The notes under the pieces: generated by a model
Databases searched by the model: none
Told to the model about the DNA's origin: nothing
What the model saw: only the letters and a program-made list of their open reading frames with translations
Translations under genes and position numbers: made by a program
Shown: piece after piece, positions 31,590 to 40,532 of the stretch
Layout of the letters: the number at the start of each line of letters is the position of its first letter
Position numbering within the stretch: the stretch's first letter is position 1
NCBI RefSeq assembly: GCF_045865695.1
Contig: NZ_BAACAP010000225.1
Location: forward strand, 1-64,000
Source of the DNA: Scytonema sp045865695
Lineage (GTDB): Bacteria > Cyanobacteriota > Cyanobacteriia > Cyanobacteriales > Nostocaceae
Direction: 5' to 3'
Length of the DNA stretch: 64,000 nucleotides

Positions 31590-34403
31590 ATGACGCACGA
31601 TCGCCCGACTGATTACGCTGCTATACTCCGCGCTGCTCGAGCAGTACCGGAACCACCTGAGTGGCTTGCTCCAAGTAAGCATATTTACTCTCCAGAGTAT
31701 GGGGTGGGGGAAGTGATGGCTGTGTTAGGTAAGCGGTTGATTGTCAAATTTCTGGAGGAAGTCAACCCAACTCAGTTTGCTGATTGGGAGGATGCACTAG
31801 CCAAAGGTATCATCCAACCAAGTCATACAACGTTGGCTTCTTCTACATCATCTCATGAAGAAGCCAATGGCAGCGATCTAGCAGTTATTAACGAGCAAAT
31901 CCAACAAATTCCACAATTGGCATTTCGTGCGATCGCTCAAGAATTATCTCTTGCTTTAGTAACAGCAGATATCACACCAGGTTCACCAGGTCTTCTCCAC
32001 CCCATCCCAAAGGATCTACCCCTGTCTTTACGCCAAGCTCTTCACAACAACGGCATCACCTATCTATACTCCCATCAGTTAGAAGCACTTGTCAAATTGC
32101 GATCGGGGTTTGACCTGAGCCTCGTAACTCCCACAGCATCTGGAAAAACGCTGTGCTACAACCTAGCTATCTTAGAATCTTGCCTAAAGCAACCTAAAAC
32201 GACAGCACTGTATATTTTCCCACTTAAGGCATTGGCATTAGACCAAATGCGAAAGCTACATCAGTTAGTGAAGTCAATGCCAAGCAGTGTCAAAATTGGA
32301 TTGATGACGGGAGATACGCCCAAAGAAGAGAGACAGCGCTTATTCATTCCCAATCCTCCTAACATCCTAGCTGTTAGCCCCGATCTGTTGCACCACTATC
32401 TTTACAACACGCGACGGCGAGATGAAGGAGAACCTTGGCGTCAGTTCTTGCGACAGTTACGCTGGGTAGTTATAGATGAGTCTCACACCTATATTGGTGC
32501 ATTTGGCGCTCACTTTGCCAATCTCATAAGACGCTTGCGACTGGCTGTAGATGCTGTTGGCGGTAACTCCAGCAAGATTCAGTTTATCTGTTCTAGTGCT
32601 ACCATTGGCAATCCCACTGAAATGGCGCTAAGATTTAGCGGAAGAACTCATCAACCCCAAAGACTGCACTTAATTGAACGTAGTGGTGCCGATCGCGCCG
32701 GACGTACTTTATTATGTCTTGCTCCGAGCAGTGCTGCCAATCCCGATGCGTGTAAAATCATCATTTCTTGGTTGCAACACGATTTGAGCGGAATTGTCTT
32801 CTGCAATTCTAGAGCCTCTGTCAAAAGTTTGTTAGGACTCATTCAACGGGAAACTCAACGTCAAGGTTTAAGTTATCTGGCAACTAAGGTAGCAGTCTTT
32901 CACAGTTCTTTGACAGGCGATCGCAGACAAAATATAATTCAGAAATTACAAAAGGGGCAAATCAAAGTTATTATTTCTACCTCAGCTTTGGAAGCGGGAA
33001 TCGACATTCCCGAACTTGATTGTTGCCTCATCCGTGGTTTTCCGGGTAGCTTAATGTCTTTTTGGCAACGTGTGGGAAGAGCGGGACGCAAGCAACACGG
33101 GCTTGTCATTTTTCTGCCACTTGCTCAAAATCCCATTGATGTCTTTTACGCAAAGCATTGCGAGCAATTGCTATTGGGAGAAGTGGAAAGTGCTGCTTTT
33201 AATCCAGATTACCCAACAATTTTAGGTAAGCACTTGGAATGCGGTTGTATAGAAAGTAGCATTGCTTTACAAGAATTGAGCGATCGCTTTGGTAAAGCCT
33301 CTGGTGCAATTGCTGATTCCTTAATGCAACAAAACAAACTTTTTCTCAGTAGCAACGGTAGGCTTTGGGGACAGGGTTATCCTCATAAAGACATTAACCT
33401 CAGAAGCAGTTCCCAAAAATCCATCTCGTTAATCGACTCTTACACCAGAGAAATTTTAGAAACAATGTCTCTTTCTCTGGCGCACCGAGAAGTTTTTCCC
33501 CAAGCTATCTACACCTTACAAGACGAAAGTGGAGAATTAGTTGCTTATCGCTCAAAAAGTTTAGACGAAGAACGGGGAGAAGCAATATTAGAACGAGTGG
33601 AGAAAGATAGGGACTTATTAACCGAAGCCGAATCCGATCTGCATATCAAACCACTTTCAAAGTTAGCAGAACCAAAAATCATTCAGACATCAATTCCAGA
33701 AGGTAAGTTGCGACTGACATTAGTTTGGGGAGAAATTACAACACTCGTCACTGGCTACCGACAGATGAAGCGTACCTATGGAATGACTTGTGTTTCTGCA
33801 AGATGTGCTAACTACCGCAAACCATTGGAAGGTACAGTTTGCTCTTGCTGCAAAAGTCGTTTGCGTTCAGCTGAAATAACCAACCTCATATCAGAAGTCG
33901 CATTTGAGCAGCCCTATACAACCCAGTATCAAGCACCCAGCGTACTTGTAGAAGTGAATCAACCTTTGCAAAAGGCACTCGCTGCACAGATCGCAAACGA
34001 GAAGAAAAAGATCGCCGACACGCATGGAAACGGTATTCCAGAGCAATATCGGGAATTATGGACTTGCGCCCCTGAGTTTACAGCACTCCACAGCATTCAG
34101 CATCAGATAATAAAAGCTGTACCGCTAGTGGTTTTGTCTTCGAGTCTGGATGTTGATGGTGTCGTGACTCCTCAAGCTACGGGTACGGTTGCTTACTTTT
34201 TTGACACTTGTGATGGTGGGAACGGTGCAACGGAAGCTATATTTCATCAATTACCCAAATTTGCAGCGAAGGCGTATGCGCTGGCTGCGGAGTGCGGTTG
34301 TGAATCTGGTTGTCCGCGATGCTTGCACTCCTCTAGTTGTCCCCAGCATAATGTAGGATTGCATAAAGATGTTGGATTGTTTTTGCTAGATGCAATTAGC
34401 TAG
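31590..34403 (+). CDS. MrfA/YprA-like DEAD/H helicase with DUF1998 zinc domain
   Basis: A 937-residue superfamily 2 helicase. Q-motif/Walker A is LVTPTASGKT near residue 180, Walker B WVVIDESHTY near 295, motif III ICSSATIGN, motif VI WQRVGRAGRK near 500. The C-terminal DUF1998 region ends in a four-Cys zinc cluster CGCESGCPRCLHSSSCPQ. Bacillus MrfA (YprA) is a 3'-5' DNA helicase in mitomycin repair with this same layout. Its usual partner MrfB is absent; instead an SDR/EF-hand gene precedes it. Another Cys cluster (CVSARC, CSCCK) lies near residue 750. Confidence 0.93.
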   Translation: MTHDRPTDYAAILRAARAVPEPPEWLAPSKHIYSPEYGVGEVMAVLGKRLIVKFLEEVNPTQFADWEDALAKGIIQPSHTTLASSTSSHEEANGSDLAVINEQIQQIPQLAFRAIAQELSLALVTADITPGSPGLLHPIPKDLPLSLRQALHNNGITYLYSHQLEALVKLRSGFDLSLVTPTASGKTLCYNLAILESCLKQPKTTALYIFPLKALALDQMRKLHQLVKSMPSSVKIGLMTGDTPKEERQRLFIPNPPNILAVSPDLLHHYLYNTRRRDEGEPWRQFLRQLRWVVIDESHTYIGAFGAHFANLIRRLRLAVDAVGGNSSKIQFICSSATIGNPTEMALRFSGRTHQPQRLHLIERSGADRAGRTLLCLAPSSAANPDACKIIISWLQHDLSGIVFCNSRASVKSLLGLIQRETQRQGLSYLATKVAVFHSSLTGDRRQNIIQKLQKGQIKVIISTSALEAGIDIPELDCCLIRGFPGSLMSFWQRVGRAGRKQHGLVIFLPLAQNPIDVFYAKHCEQLLLGEVESAAFNPDYPTILGKHLECGCIESSIALQELSDRFGKASGAIADSLMQQNKLFLSSNGRLWGQGYPHKDINLRSSSQKSISLIDSYTREILETMSLSLAHREVFPQAIYTLQDESGELVAYRSKSLDEERGEAILERVEKDRDLLTEAESDLHIKPLSKLAEPKIIQTSIPEGKLRLTLVWGEITTLVTGYRQMKRTYGMTCVSARCANYRKPLEGTVCSCCKSRLRSAEITNLISEVAFEQPYTTQYQAPSVLVEVNQPLQKALAAQIANEKKKIADTHGNGIPEQYRELWTCAPEFTALHSIQHQIIKAVPLVVLSSSLDVDGVVTPQATGTVAYFFDTCDGGNGATEAIFHQLPKFAAKAYALAAECGCESGCPRCLHSSSCPQHNVGLHKDVGLFLLDAIS

Positions 34404-34473
34404 CCCTGGCAAGGTGACTTATAAAATTTTGATTTAGGTGGCAATTCCTCATCTTTCTCCTCTGCGCTCTGGA

Positions 34474-34528
34474 GCGTACTCTGCGGTTCAAAAGTCATTT
34501 ATTTAACCACACCAGACGCAGAGTACGC
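34474..34528. repeat. Inverted repeat between helicase and P450
   Basis: GCGTACTCTGCG (34474-34485) is perfectly complementary to CGCAGAGTACGC (34517-34528), separated by 31 nt. It may act as a transcript-end structure or be a dispersed repeat. Confidence 0.6.
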
Positions 34529-34551
34529 ATAGGTAAGAAGTGAGAGAGCTA

Positions 34552-34599
34552 TTAGACCTCTCCGAAAAAGATGTAGGGGCGCAATGCCTTGCGCCCTTC
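34552..34599. repeat. Half copy of MITE family B
   Basis: TTAGACCTCTCCGAAAAAGA and GGGGCGCAATGCCTTGCGCC match the left part of the element at 21475-21565. It adds 31 spurious codons in frame before the P450 start. Confidence 0.7.
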
Positions 34600-34632
34600 G
34601 CATCGAAAATCTCGCTCAATTACGAGAAAAGC

Positions 34633-35967
34633 ATGACCAGTGTTTCAAATCAGCCAAAGTTCTCACTACCCCCTGGTCGATTAGGTTTACCTGCGATCGG
34701 TGAATCCATCGCTTACCTACGCGATCCAGAAGGCTTTATTGCTAAACGACAACAGCAGCATGGTAACATCTTCAAAACCCATCTTTTTGGTCGTCCAACT
34801 ATTGCCTTGATAGGAGCCGATGCGGCGCGGTTTCTTTTCTCTAATGACGGGCAGAAATTGGAAATGACGAATACGCCAAATTTTGAGATTCTACTGGGTG
34901 CAAAATCAATTGGCGTGCAGACAGGAATCGCTCATCAAGTACTGCGCCGTCAACTGTTTCAAGCTTTCCAGCCAAGAGCTTTAGAAAACTATGCAGTCAC
35001 AATGGAAGAAATGACCCATCGGTACTTGCAAAAGTGGGAACAAATGGGAACGCTGACTTGGTATGAAGAGTTGAAAAAATATACCCTCGATATTGCTTGT
35101 CGTTTGTTTGTGGGGGTAAGTACTGCGGCGAACGAGTCGTTAGAAAAAGTTTACGAAGATTGGAGTGAAGGGCTTTTGACGATTCCAGTTAGGTTTCCGC
35201 TTAGCAAGTTCGCTCGAGCAGTTCGAGCGCGGGAAGAATTGCTCGAGCGCTTCGATCGCTTAATCGATGGACGCCAACAGCATCCTTCAAACCAGCAAGA
35301 TGTTTTGAGTATTTTATTAGTGGCAAAAGACGAAGAAGGCAATGCACTCAGCCGAGCAGACATCAAAGACAATGTTTTGGGAATGTTGATTGCGGGACAC
35401 GAAACACTGACATCAGCATTAACTTCGTTGTGTCTATTACTGGCGCAACATCCAAAAGTACTCGAAACCGTGCGTGCAGAACAAGCGCAACTTGGATTTC
35501 CAACTCAATTGACTCAAGCAACCTTGAAGCAAATGACTTACCTGGAGCAAGTGCTGAAAGAGGTGTTACGAATTGTACCGCCTGTGGTTCGGAGCGGCTC
35601 GCGGAAAGTTTTGGAGTCTTGTGAGTTCGGTGGTTATTTAATTCCACAGGGTTGGGATGTGTATTATCAGATTCCTGAGACACATCAAGATCGTCAGATT
35701 TACACGCACCCAGAGCGATTTGACCCAGAGCGTTTTTCATCAGAGCGATCGGAAGATAAACAAAAAGTCTTCAGTCACATTCCATTTGGTGGCGGTATAC
35801 GAGAATGTTTGGGTAAAGAGTTTGCCAGATTAGAAATGAAGTTGTTTGCTGCTTTGTTAGTTCGCGATTATACATGGGAGTTACTTCCAGGGCAAAATCT
35901 AGAGCGAGTTGTGCTCCCGTTCTCTCGTCCTCGCGATGGGCTAAAGGTAAAGTTCAGTCGGCGTTAA
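34633..35967 (+). CDS. Cytochrome P450 (CYP120-like)
   Basis: A 444-residue P450 starting at ATG 34633, with GAGAAAAGC upstream. The longer frame from 34540 only translates a repeat. The proline-rich entry (FSLPPGRLGLPAIGES), I-helix GMLIAGHETLTSAL, K-helix EVLR, and heme loop FGGGIRECLG with axial Cys392 are intact. The sequence is of the CYP120 (retinoic-acid hydroxylase-like, CYP26-related) type common in cyanobacteria, with no N-terminal membrane anchor. Carotenoid- or retinoid-like substrates are plausible; redox partners are not encoded nearby. Confidence 0.92.
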   Translation: MTSVSNQPKFSLPPGRLGLPAIGESIAYLRDPEGFIAKRQQQHGNIFKTHLFGRPTIALIGADAARFLFSNDGQKLEMTNTPNFEILLGAKSIGVQTGIAHQVLRRQLFQAFQPRALENYAVTMEEMTHRYLQKWEQMGTLTWYEELKKYTLDIACRLFVGVSTAANESLEKVYEDWSEGLLTIPVRFPLSKFARAVRAREELLERFDRLIDGRQQHPSNQQDVLSILLVAKDEEGNALSRADIKDNVLGMLIAGHETLTSALTSLCLLLAQHPKVLETVRAEQAQLGFPTQLTQATLKQMTYLEQVLKEVLRIVPPVVRSGSRKVLESCEFGGYLIPQGWDVYYQIPETHQDRQIYTHPERFDPERFSSERSEDKQKVFSHIPFGGGIRECLGKEFARLEMKLFAALLVRDYTWELLPGQNLERVVLPFSRPRDGLKVKFSRR

Positions 35968-36090
35968 ATTTTAGAAGTATTGGCAAGGGTTTTGGGAGCC
36001 AATGCTAGGCAACACACTGGCGCGGCACTGGCTAAGACAGATTTTTTAGCTTAAACTTTAACAAAAATGACAAGGTGATACTTTTTATCT

Positions 36091-37029
36091 ATGCAAATTG
36101 ATTTTAAGTTTTTGTTACTCACAATTTTATTCTTAATAATTTTTGGAGTAATATTTTGTTGTATTCATCGTCAAACTTCAAACTCTTCTGAGCAAACTTT
36201 AACTAAACTCATTTTAAAAGTTCCGCCAACACTATCTCAATTGATAGGGATATTTTTTGTAGGACTTGCAAGCTTTTTTTTAGTTTTTTCCTGGTGGTAC
36301 ACACCTATTGTACAACTTAATTGTACCCGTTCAATCCTAAATAAACCTTTTATAAATAATAACATTCCACATCCTGTTTGTGAAGTAGTTGAATTTAACT
36401 GGTTTGGTTATGAAAAACTGAAAAAAATAATAGCTGATTTACAAGGAGTTAAATTAGAAAGGAAAACAGAGACTGATAAAGAGGGTAAAGTATCTTATAA
36501 ATATCAAGTTATCCTAATAAATAACACAGATAATATTACTTTTCGAACTGTTGACTACAGTAAAGGTGAATCTGAAAAATATCAATCTGTCATCTCTACA
36601 ATAGAAACTTTTCTAGCTGAATCGTTACAAACATCCCTGGTATTTCAAGAGGATGATAGAGATATTGGTTACTTTGGTGTGGGAATAAGTCTTTTTTTGG
36701 GGGTGCTATCTTTATTAATTATAACTAGTAGTCCGTCTATAATCTGCTCTTTCGATAAAGAAGCCAATCTTATGACTTTAATTCGTAGCAGATGGTTTGG
36801 AATTTTTGGGAACCTAGTTATTCAGTATGAATTAGATGAAATTGTTGATGTGAATGTGGAAAATACTGATAGCGAAGAAAGTATTGTCTATCGAGTTGTT
36901 TTTGTATTAAATTCGGTTGAAATTTTACCTTTAACTTATGTTTATAGTTCTGGTTCTGCAAGTAAGTATCAAATCGCTAAAATGATTAAAAATTTTTTGA
37001 AAACCAGTCCTGAGAGTATTAATACTTAA
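36091..37029 (+). CDS. Membrane protein with extracytoplasmic loop, unknown
   Basis: A 312-residue protein with transmembrane helices near residues 7-28, 50-72 and 195-215. Between the second and third lies a ~120-residue hydrophilic domain with two Cys, and after the last a ~95-residue domain (FDKEANLMTLIRSRWFGIFG, YELDEIVDVNVE). The two soluble parts resemble each other (KYQSVISTIETFLAES versus KYQIAKMIKNFLKTS), suggesting internal duplication of a PH-like module. Codon use is very AT-rich relative to its neighbours. Function unknown. Confidence 0.7.
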   Translation: MQIDFKFLLLTILFLIIFGVIFCCIHRQTSNSSEQTLTKLILKVPPTLSQLIGIFFVGLASFFLVFSWWYTPIVQLNCTRSILNKPFINNNIPHPVCEVVEFNWFGYEKLKKIIADLQGVKLERKTETDKEGKVSYKYQVILINNTDNITFRTVDYSKGESEKYQSVISTIETFLAESLQTSLVFQEDDRDIGYFGVGISLFLGVLSLLIITSSPSIICSFDKEANLMTLIRSRWFGIFGNLVIQYELDEIVDVNVENTDSEESIVYRVVFVLNSVEILPLTYVYSSGSASKYQIAKMIKNFLKTSPESINT

Positions 37030-37035
37030 AGTTAA

Positions 37036-37345
37036 TTAGATGTACGCCAAGAATCGCCTGCTGATGAGCTGTCGTTACCCTTTGACTCCATTTCTTTAGA
37101 GATAATTTATCGTGGTCTTTATCATTTTTACGTTGCTCATCAAAAAGGTAAAGCAACAAACCCAGTTAAGTATTTTGCTGCTCGGTGAAAATCAAGATTT
37201 AGGTATTGTTAAACGACAACGAAAATCTAACATTAAGCTAATTGTTGCTGCCTTTCCTGAAAAGCAACGAGGCTCAAATCAGTTTTTCTTTCAAGCATCT
37301 TCTCAAAGTCTCTTGACAATTACCTTACAGCCTTGCACCCCATAA
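37036..37345 (+). pseudogene. Transposase C-terminal remnant with frameshift
   Basis: A startless frame reads DELSLPFDSISLEIIYRGLY, HFYVAHQKGKATNPVKYFAA and stops at 37188. Another frame resumes as NQDLGIVKRQRKSNIK. Joined, this resembles the C-terminal end of cyanobacterial IS4-type transposases (RGLYHF, a run of small residues, then LGxVKRxR). Only about 100 codons remain and no inverted repeats were found. Confidence 0.5.
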
Positions 37346-37381
37346 ACCGTACATCTTCAATCTAAAAATTAACTGTCCCCA
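37338..37381. pseudogene. Stray MOSC gene fragment
   Basis: About 44 bp (CCCATAAACCGTACATCTTC to TTAACTGTCCCC) resemble 38769-38812 inside the MOSC gene at about 80 percent. It immediately follows the transposase remnant. Confidence 0.5.
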
Positions 37382-37497
37382 AAATCCCGATTGTAAAGAT
37401 TTGTAAAAAAACTCTGACGAATTACGGAAGACACTACTTGTCGTTTGTCATACAATAAAAGCAAGCTTTCTAAGCTTTTTTGTTCGTCGAACTCACG

Positions 37498-37935
37498 TTA
37501 ATTTAGCGGCACTGACCAATCTTGAATAATTAACCCTGGTACTTTCTCAAAGTCTTGCAAATTTCTACTTAACAAAATACCGCCTGAAGCAAGGGTAATT
37601 GCAGCAATTCGTAAATCTAAAGTACCAATCCGAATCCCTGCTTTTCTAAATTCTCGAAAATATCGATCTGCAGTGAGGTCGTACTCCAAAATCTCTAATT
37701 CCGAAAAAAGAACAAAGGTTTGCTTTAATTTCTCATATGCCCCAACCAATGCTTGAGATGTCGTAGCTTTGCGAATCTGAGCTATCCGTCCAGCATATTG
37801 TTCTTCAAGGCTCACCACTGTTGTAAACAGCATATCTGAAGAATGCTGTCGCGTCTGAAGAATGCGAGCACAGACTTGAGGATGAGCGCGTTCGTAGAGA
37901 CTGAGATGATCTGTATCCATTATGTAGCAAGTCAT
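37498..37935 (-). CDS. VapC-type PIN-domain toxin
   Basis: A 145-residue PIN-domain ribonuclease. Acidic residues are visible at MDTDHLSLYE (first Asp), in SLEEQYAGR (Glu), at GTLDLRIAAITLA (third Asp) and in SRNLQDFEKVPGL (fourth Asp). This matches the catalytic tetrad of VapC toxins, which cleave tRNA or rRNA when freed. Its start overlaps the stop of the antitoxin gene by 4 bp (ATGA), the normal order antitoxin-toxin. Confidence 0.9.
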   Translation of the reverse strand: MTCYIMDTDHLSLYERAHPQVCARILQTRQHSSDMLFTTVVSLEEQYAGRIAQIRKATTSQALVGAYEKLKQTFVLFSELEILEYDLTADRYFREFRKAGIRIGTLDLRIAAITLASGGILLSRNLQDFEKVPGLIIQDWSVPLN

Positions 37936-38243
37936 TCAGAAAATTCTTTCTCATCTACTTGCTGACGATAAGACGCAACTTCTGCCAAAAAATCGTCAAA
38001 TGTTGGGTCTGAGGCAAAAATACCCATATGTTTGAGCCAAGGATCTGTTTCTTGGTGCTCGCGCTTTTGATCTACCTCAATTGTCACTAACTCACCTGAC
38101 GCCAGTTTGGTTTCTAAAGAAGCTTTGGCAAGCGCTATGGCTTCTTCCTTTGTGCTACCTTCGACTGTAGTGTTGGGGATACCGACAACGGAAGCGATGA
38201 ATTTTTTTTCTGGATGACTTTCAATAAAAACTTGATATTGCAT
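37932..38243 (-). CDS. Antitoxin with HicB-like fold
   Basis: A 103-residue protein preceding vapC. The N-terminal part (MQYQVFIESHPEKKFIASVV, STKEEAIALAKASLETKLAS) has the HicB-like partial RNase H fold. The C-terminal DPTFDDFLAEVASYRQQVDE is the helix expected to wrap the toxin. No ribbon-helix-helix or AbrB DNA-binding motif is visible, so this is a hybrid pairing of a HicB-like antitoxin with a PIN toxin, known from cyanobacteria. Confidence 0.8.
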   Translation of the reverse strand: MQYQVFIESHPEKKFIASVVGIPNTTVEGSTKEEAIALAKASLETKLASGELVTIEVDQKREHQETDPWLKHMGIFASDPTFDDFLAEVASYRQQVDEKEFSE

Positions 38244-38281
38244 AGCTAGTTTCTCTAAATTATAAAAGTTCTTTTTGATTT

Positions 38282-38466
38282 TATAGCAATCCTAAATGAT
38301 TTATGAGAAAGTACTGAATTCATTTCCAAAATATAATGTTAAATATTTAACGCTTCTATTTTACCTTTTTTCAAGTATTATAGCCATAAAGACGATTATT
38401 ACTTAGATGATATTGATACTGAATAGGGAAGTAGTATTTTCTCACATACGATCTAGGATTGCTATA
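38282..38466. repeat. MITE family A, long copy
   Basis: The ends TATAGCAATCCTAAATGATT and its partner ending AGGATTGCTATA form terminal inverted repeats of about 34 bp with a few mismatches. The 117-bp interior is AT-rich and lacks the GGCATTGCCC hairpin of the copy at 865-987. It fills the gap upstream of the toxin-antitoxin operon and may contain its promoter. Confidence 0.75.
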
Positions 38467-38541
38467 GATATACGATAAACACATTTGCACTATGAACTAC
38501 CCCACCTACTTCGTACTTTTTACAGCTTGCCTCACTTGCAG

Positions 38542-39186
38542 CTATGAGTCAATTCTGAGTTCATCACCAATGCAAATTGTTTTTCCTTCTTCGGTAACAG
38601 GTAGCCGCGTATTGATTGCCAAGCGGTAGAAGTGGTTGAATCGCGTTCGCTCTGCCCATGCGGGTAAACTTGTCCGTCGTTGTGCCACAAAGGTTTTTTG
38701 GAAGTTTGGGTAAGCAACTCCAGTTTTGGAATCACGAGTAATTACAACACAGCGCTGACAAGGGTTAATACCCATAAACTGTACATCCCCAATCTGGAAA
38801 TTAACCGTCCCCTCTGCTTCTGTAAAAAGCCGATCTTCCCAAAAAGCAGGGACACCTGAAATTTCAATATTGGAGCGAAAACGCGAACGAACTTCTTCAA
38901 CATCGAGTCCGGGATACCATGAGGCAATTGCTTCTAGTGTTGCTGTGCTAATGATGGTTGGACCGGGAGACACAGTATCATCTGGAAATCCCGTTTCGAG
39001 ATTTTGCTTCACTTCTACTGGAAAACCAAAGAATTCATCCAGCCAACACTCAACTGCTTCACGCTCTTTTTCGACATGAAATACATTTACGCAATCTGTT
39101 TCCTGTACTCGCAAAGAAACTATGTTGGTTTCGAGATCGAATTCAAAGTTTAAGCCAAGGATCTGTTTTTTGGTGCGATCGCAAAG
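38542..39186 (-). pseudogene. N-terminally truncated MOSC-domain gene
   Basis: The 190-codon ORF from 39114 contains the MOSC core: AIASWYPGLDVEEVRSRFRS, NPCQRCVVITRDSKTG with the expected Cys, and NFQKTFVAQRR. MOSC proteins bind molybdenum cofactor or transfer sulfur (MOSC_N plus MOSC, about 270 residues). The frame continues upstream without a start as LNFEFDLETNIVSLRV, the middle of MOSC_N, to a TAG at 39187-39189. The first ~75 residues are missing. A duplicate of an internal piece follows at 39211-39296, so the locus is rearranged. Confidence 0.7.
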
Positions 39187-39210
39187 CTAACGGCTATACA
39201 GCCGTATCGC

Positions 39211-39296
39211 TCTGCCCGTTCGGGTAAAGTTGTCCATCATTGTGCCACAAAGGTTTTTTGGAAGTTTGGGTAAGCAACTCCGGTTTTGGAATCGCA
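39211..39296 (-). pseudogene. Duplicated internal fragment of the MOSC gene
   Basis: About 86 bp (TCTGCCCGTTCGGGTAAAGT to GGTTTTGGAATC) match 38651-38735 at over 90 percent in the same orientation. It encodes the reverse-strand NFQKTFVAQ region out of context. Confidence 0.85.
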
Positions 39297-39442
39297 AGGA
39301 ATCCCGTCAGTCATAAGTAATATAGTAGTGTAATTGCAGAATTGCAGAATGATATAGCTTTGAACTTTCAGTAGTTGTGGTTTTATGAGTAGGGCAATTG
39401 TAGTTAAATCAGTAGGAACACAATTTGAGGAGATTGCTAGCT

Positions 39443-40267
39443 ATGCCATCTAAGCAAATTCAGATGGGACATTTGAACTTCCACGTTCTAGAAGAGGGAA
39501 ACGGATTACCAGTTTTGCTTCTGCACGGATTTCCAGATTCTTCATACCTCTGGCGACATCAGATTCCAGCTCTTGCTAAAGAGGGGATGCATGTCATCGC
39601 TCCAGATTTACGTGGGTTTGGTGAGTCTGACAAGCCAGCAGAGCCAGAGTCTTACAAATTGCAACTCATTGTTGAAGATGTAATTGGAATACTTGACCAA
39701 TTAGGTATTGAGCGCACTCATGTTGTGGGTCATGACTGGGGTAGTGCAGTGAGTTGGACGCTCGCCGCCCTTTATCCAGAGCGGGTCGATCGCCTAGTTG
39801 CTCTTTCCGTAGGACATCCGGCGACTTTCTTCAAAACAGGGATGGAGCAGCGAGAAAAGTCATGGTATATGTTGCTGTTTCAGTTTCGCGAAATCGCTGA
39901 AGAGTTACTGACTCGTGAGGATTGGAAGCTCTTTCGTGACTTGTTTAATCATCATCCAGAGATATCTAAGTGGCTCAAAGATCTCCAACGACCGGGAGCG
40001 TTAACAGCAGCTTTGAACTGGTATCGAGCAAATGTTGCTCCTGAGCAATGGCTTCAAGAGAAAGGGTTACTCCCAAATGTCCAAGCCTCAGTGCTGGGAG
40101 TTTGGAGCAGCAGAGATGCGTATTTAACCGAAGCACAGATGCTTCTATCGGCTCAACATGTTTCTGGAGCGTGGAATTACGAACGAATAGAGGGCGCGAG
40201 CCACTGGATGCAGCTTGACCAGCCTGAGAAAGTTAATAGTTTGCTCTTAAATTTTCTCTTAAGCTGA
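39443..40267 (+). CDS. Alpha/beta hydrolase (epoxide hydrolase-like)
   Basis: A 274-residue hydrolase from ATG 39443 with GAGGAGA upstream. The oxyanion motif HGFPDS, nucleophile elbow GHDWGS (Asp as nucleophile, as in epoxide hydrolases and haloalkane dehalogenases) and catalytic His in GASHW are present. The acid is probably the Asp of SSRDAYL. The cap domain contains Tyr/Trp residues (ALNWYRANV). The Asp nucleophile with HGFPDSSYLWRHQ favours soluble epoxide hydrolase over an esterase. It is monocistronic; a strong hairpin lies downstream. Confidence 0.88.
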   Translation: MPSKQIQMGHLNFHVLEEGNGLPVLLLHGFPDSSYLWRHQIPALAKEGMHVIAPDLRGFGESDKPAEPESYKLQLIVEDVIGILDQLGIERTHVVGHDWGSAVSWTLAALYPERVDRLVALSVGHPATFFKTGMEQREKSWYMLLFQFREIAEELLTREDWKLFRDLFNHHPEISKWLKDLQRPGALTAALNWYRANVAPEQWLQEKGLLPNVQASVLGVWSSRDAYLTEAQMLLSAQHVSGAWNYERIEGASHWMQLDQPEKVNSLLLNFLLS

Positions 40268-40492
40268 TATTGATTAAAAATCCGATTCCTGTATAGCTGA
40301 GGTAGTGCGTTGCACTGCTAGCACTTGCCGTGCGAATTCTATTCGCCAAGGCAAGTACGAATTGAAACTTTACAAACATCCTTTAAAAGCGAAAAGTCAT
40401 GCTATGTGTGAAAATGGAAAGAGCTTAATCAACAAAATCTTCGTCTGATTGATATTGGAGTCGTCAACGACTAAACCACGGAAGAATGTGTT

Positions 40493-40525
40493 AGAGCCCC
40501 GACTTCTTTGAGAAGTCGGGGCTCT
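40493..40525. terminator. Strong hairpin between convergent genes
   Basis: AGAGCCCCGACTTCT and AGAAGTCGGGGCTCT form a perfect 15-bp stem around TTG. It lies between the convergent hydrolase and binding-protein genes, 8 bp past the latter stop. The T-tract is poor, so it may also be a dispersed repeat. Confidence 0.65.
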
Positions 40526-40532
40526 GAAAACA

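Noticed and set aside
34540..34632. Upstream extension of the P450 by 31 codons
   Set aside because: The extension translates a half copy of MITE family B; the ATG at 34633 has a ribosome site and matches P450 N-termini.
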